The position numbers were made by a program, and so were the translations under genes. Source: Bacilli bacterium (GTDB taxonomy: Bacteria > Bacillota_I > Bacilli_A > RF39 > UBA660). Taken from it: a stretch of 64,000 bases of DNA. Below the pieces are notes generated by a model. That model was not told the origin of the DNA and did no database searches. It saw only the letters and a program-made list of their open reading frames with translations. Below are positions 63,450 through 64,000 of this stretch, piece after piece; position 1 is the stretch's first letter; every line of letters begins with the position of its first letter. The stretch is taken from NCBI GenBank assembly GCA_017541325.1, contig JAFXZI010000014.1, forward strand, positions 1 through 64,000, read 5' to 3'.

Positions 63450-63458
63450 ATTATATCA
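63450..63458 (-). promoter_or_regulatory. Promoter of the Tad operon
   Basis: Minus-strand TGATATAAT: TATAAT at 63450-63455, with TG upstream. It would drive tadE through yebC. The -35 region is a T-rich tract with no clear hexamer. Confidence 0.55.
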
Positions 63459-63486
63459 AACAAATAAAAAAAAGAGAATAACTACT

Positions 63487-64000
63487 TTAAATATCATGAA
63501 TATTTATTGTAGTATCCTCTTCTGTATCTTTTCTAAATATATCTTCTTTTCTTAACCTATAATTACTAATTATTAACTGCTCTATATTTCTATCTAAAGT
63601 TATATAATCTTCTCTATGAAGGGTATTTATTACAAGTCCCCATATATTAGCTTCTTTAATTGGTTTTGTTTTTAAAGAAAGACTATATATTCCTAAAAGA
63701 TCCATATTAAATAATTCTTCTAAAGTTCTTTTATCAATATCTTTTATTTTTCTTAAAACAAAATCATAACTAGAAGATACAAAATGTTCAAATGCTCCTA
63801 GTAATTTATCTTTACCACCAATAGTATTTAATAACTGATTAATAGTTAAAGCAAAGAAATTATAATTTATCTTTCTAAAAGCTTCATTTTTATATAAAGA
63901 TTTAGGTAATGAATCACTAGCTGGATCAAAGAAATAAAATCCATCTGCTTCATATTTAGAATCTTCTATATAAATTACAGAAACATATTCAGTATCATCT
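63487..64000 (-). CDS. Partial gene running off the right edge
   Basis: The reading frame ends with TAA at 63487 and is open without a stop to the window edge, at least 170 codons; the Met at 63705 is internal, not the start. Near the edge the product contains 'YEADGFYFFDPASDS', which resembles the catalytic-Asp segment of transglutaminase-like domains ('DGxWYxxDPTxD'), but the Cys and His parts are out of view. The C-terminal part is helical and charged. It lies upstream of, and in the same direction as, the Tad operon. The family assignment is tentative. Confidence 0.6.
   Translation of the reverse strand, partial: DDTEYVSVIYIEDSKYEADGFYFFDPASDSLPKSLYKNEAFRKINYNFFALTINQLLNTIGGKDKLLGAFEHFVSSSYDFVLRKIKDIDKRTLEELFNMDLLGIYSLSLKTKPIKEANIWGLVINTLHREDYITLDRNIEQLIISNYRLRKEDIFRKDTEEDTTINIHDI

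Noticed and set aside
1-64000. Mobile element or prophage
   Set aside because: I found no transposase, integrase, phage structural gene or terminal inverted repeats, and composition is even apart from the first about 35 bases.

Overview
The window reads as chromosomal core DNA of an AT-rich (roughly 30% GC), Gram-positive-type anaerobe of the Bacillota/Mycoplasmatota. An uncultured gut Bacilli lineage of the RF39 kind is my best guess; this is inference. Supporting signs are AGGAGG-type ribosome binding sites before nearly every gene, T-box leaders, an L20-type infC leader, a rubrerythrin, a Tad-type pilus locus and many short lysine/asparagine-rich membrane proteins. The standard code fits: Trp is TGG, most stops are TAA or TAG, and TGA is a stop at the tadB/tadC ATGA overlap. 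Almost every gene is on the minus strand, so replication probably runs leftward through this segment. I see no insertion sequence, prophage, CRISPR array or rRNA.

Layout. 0-5.5 kb: Cna_B-repeat surface protein, MgtA-type Mg2+ ATPase, B3/B4-domain protein. 5.5-7.3 kb: argH behind a T-box leader with a near-perfect promoter, then tRNA-Met. 7.3-11 kb: membrane protein, DinG helicase, RNase III. 11-13.6 kb: the only sizeable plus-strand unit, a TroA/ZnuA-like lipoprotein without metal-binding histidines and a large coiled-coil membrane protein. 13.6-19.1 kb: cohesin/Big_2 surface protein, gmk, tsf, rpsB, rplT, rpmI, infC. 19.1-30 kb: a long run of small membrane proteins, a membrane-anchored degenerate phosphoglycerate mutase, folD, phosphodiesterase, acyl-CoA ligase, rubrerythrin and unknown coiled-coil proteins. 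30-36 kb: GH25 lysozyme, dxs, RNHCP protein, YlbF/YmcA-like protein, miaB, ankyrin protein. 36-39 kb: wall-anchored protein, small proteins, tRNA-Ser and tRNA-Lys, a lone Flp pilin, DUF192 protein. 39-48.5 kb: lon, pnp, rpsO, two unknown envelope proteins, glyS with an unusually short T-box leader. 48.5-57.7 kb: pseudopilin-LRR protein, YitT protein, prs with a leader-peptide attenuator, polysaccharide flippase, second acyl-CoA ligase. 57.8-63.4 kb: yebC and a compact Tad operon (TadC, TadB, TadA/CpaF, TadZ/CpaE, TadG-like, TadE). A partial gene runs off the right edge.

How the genes fit together. Translation and RNA turnover dominate the core genes (S2, EF-Ts, L20, L35, IF3, S15, GlyRS, PNPase, RNase III, MiaB). 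Their leaders show classic RNA-level control: T-boxes, a terminator just before infC, and a probable ATA start for IF3. Envelope genes are the other theme: Tad pilus, pseudopilin-LRR, Cna_B, cohesin/Big_2, GH25 and a flippase.

The points I consider most worth following are: a 16-codon Asn-rich leader peptide whose stop codon sits inside a terminator stem before prs; matching HeH/SAP-like C-terminal tails on ribosomal proteins S2 and L20; a catalytically dead, membrane-tethered iPGM homologue; a minimal glycine T-box with no recognisable full Stem I; and an LRR protein built on a pilin N-terminus.
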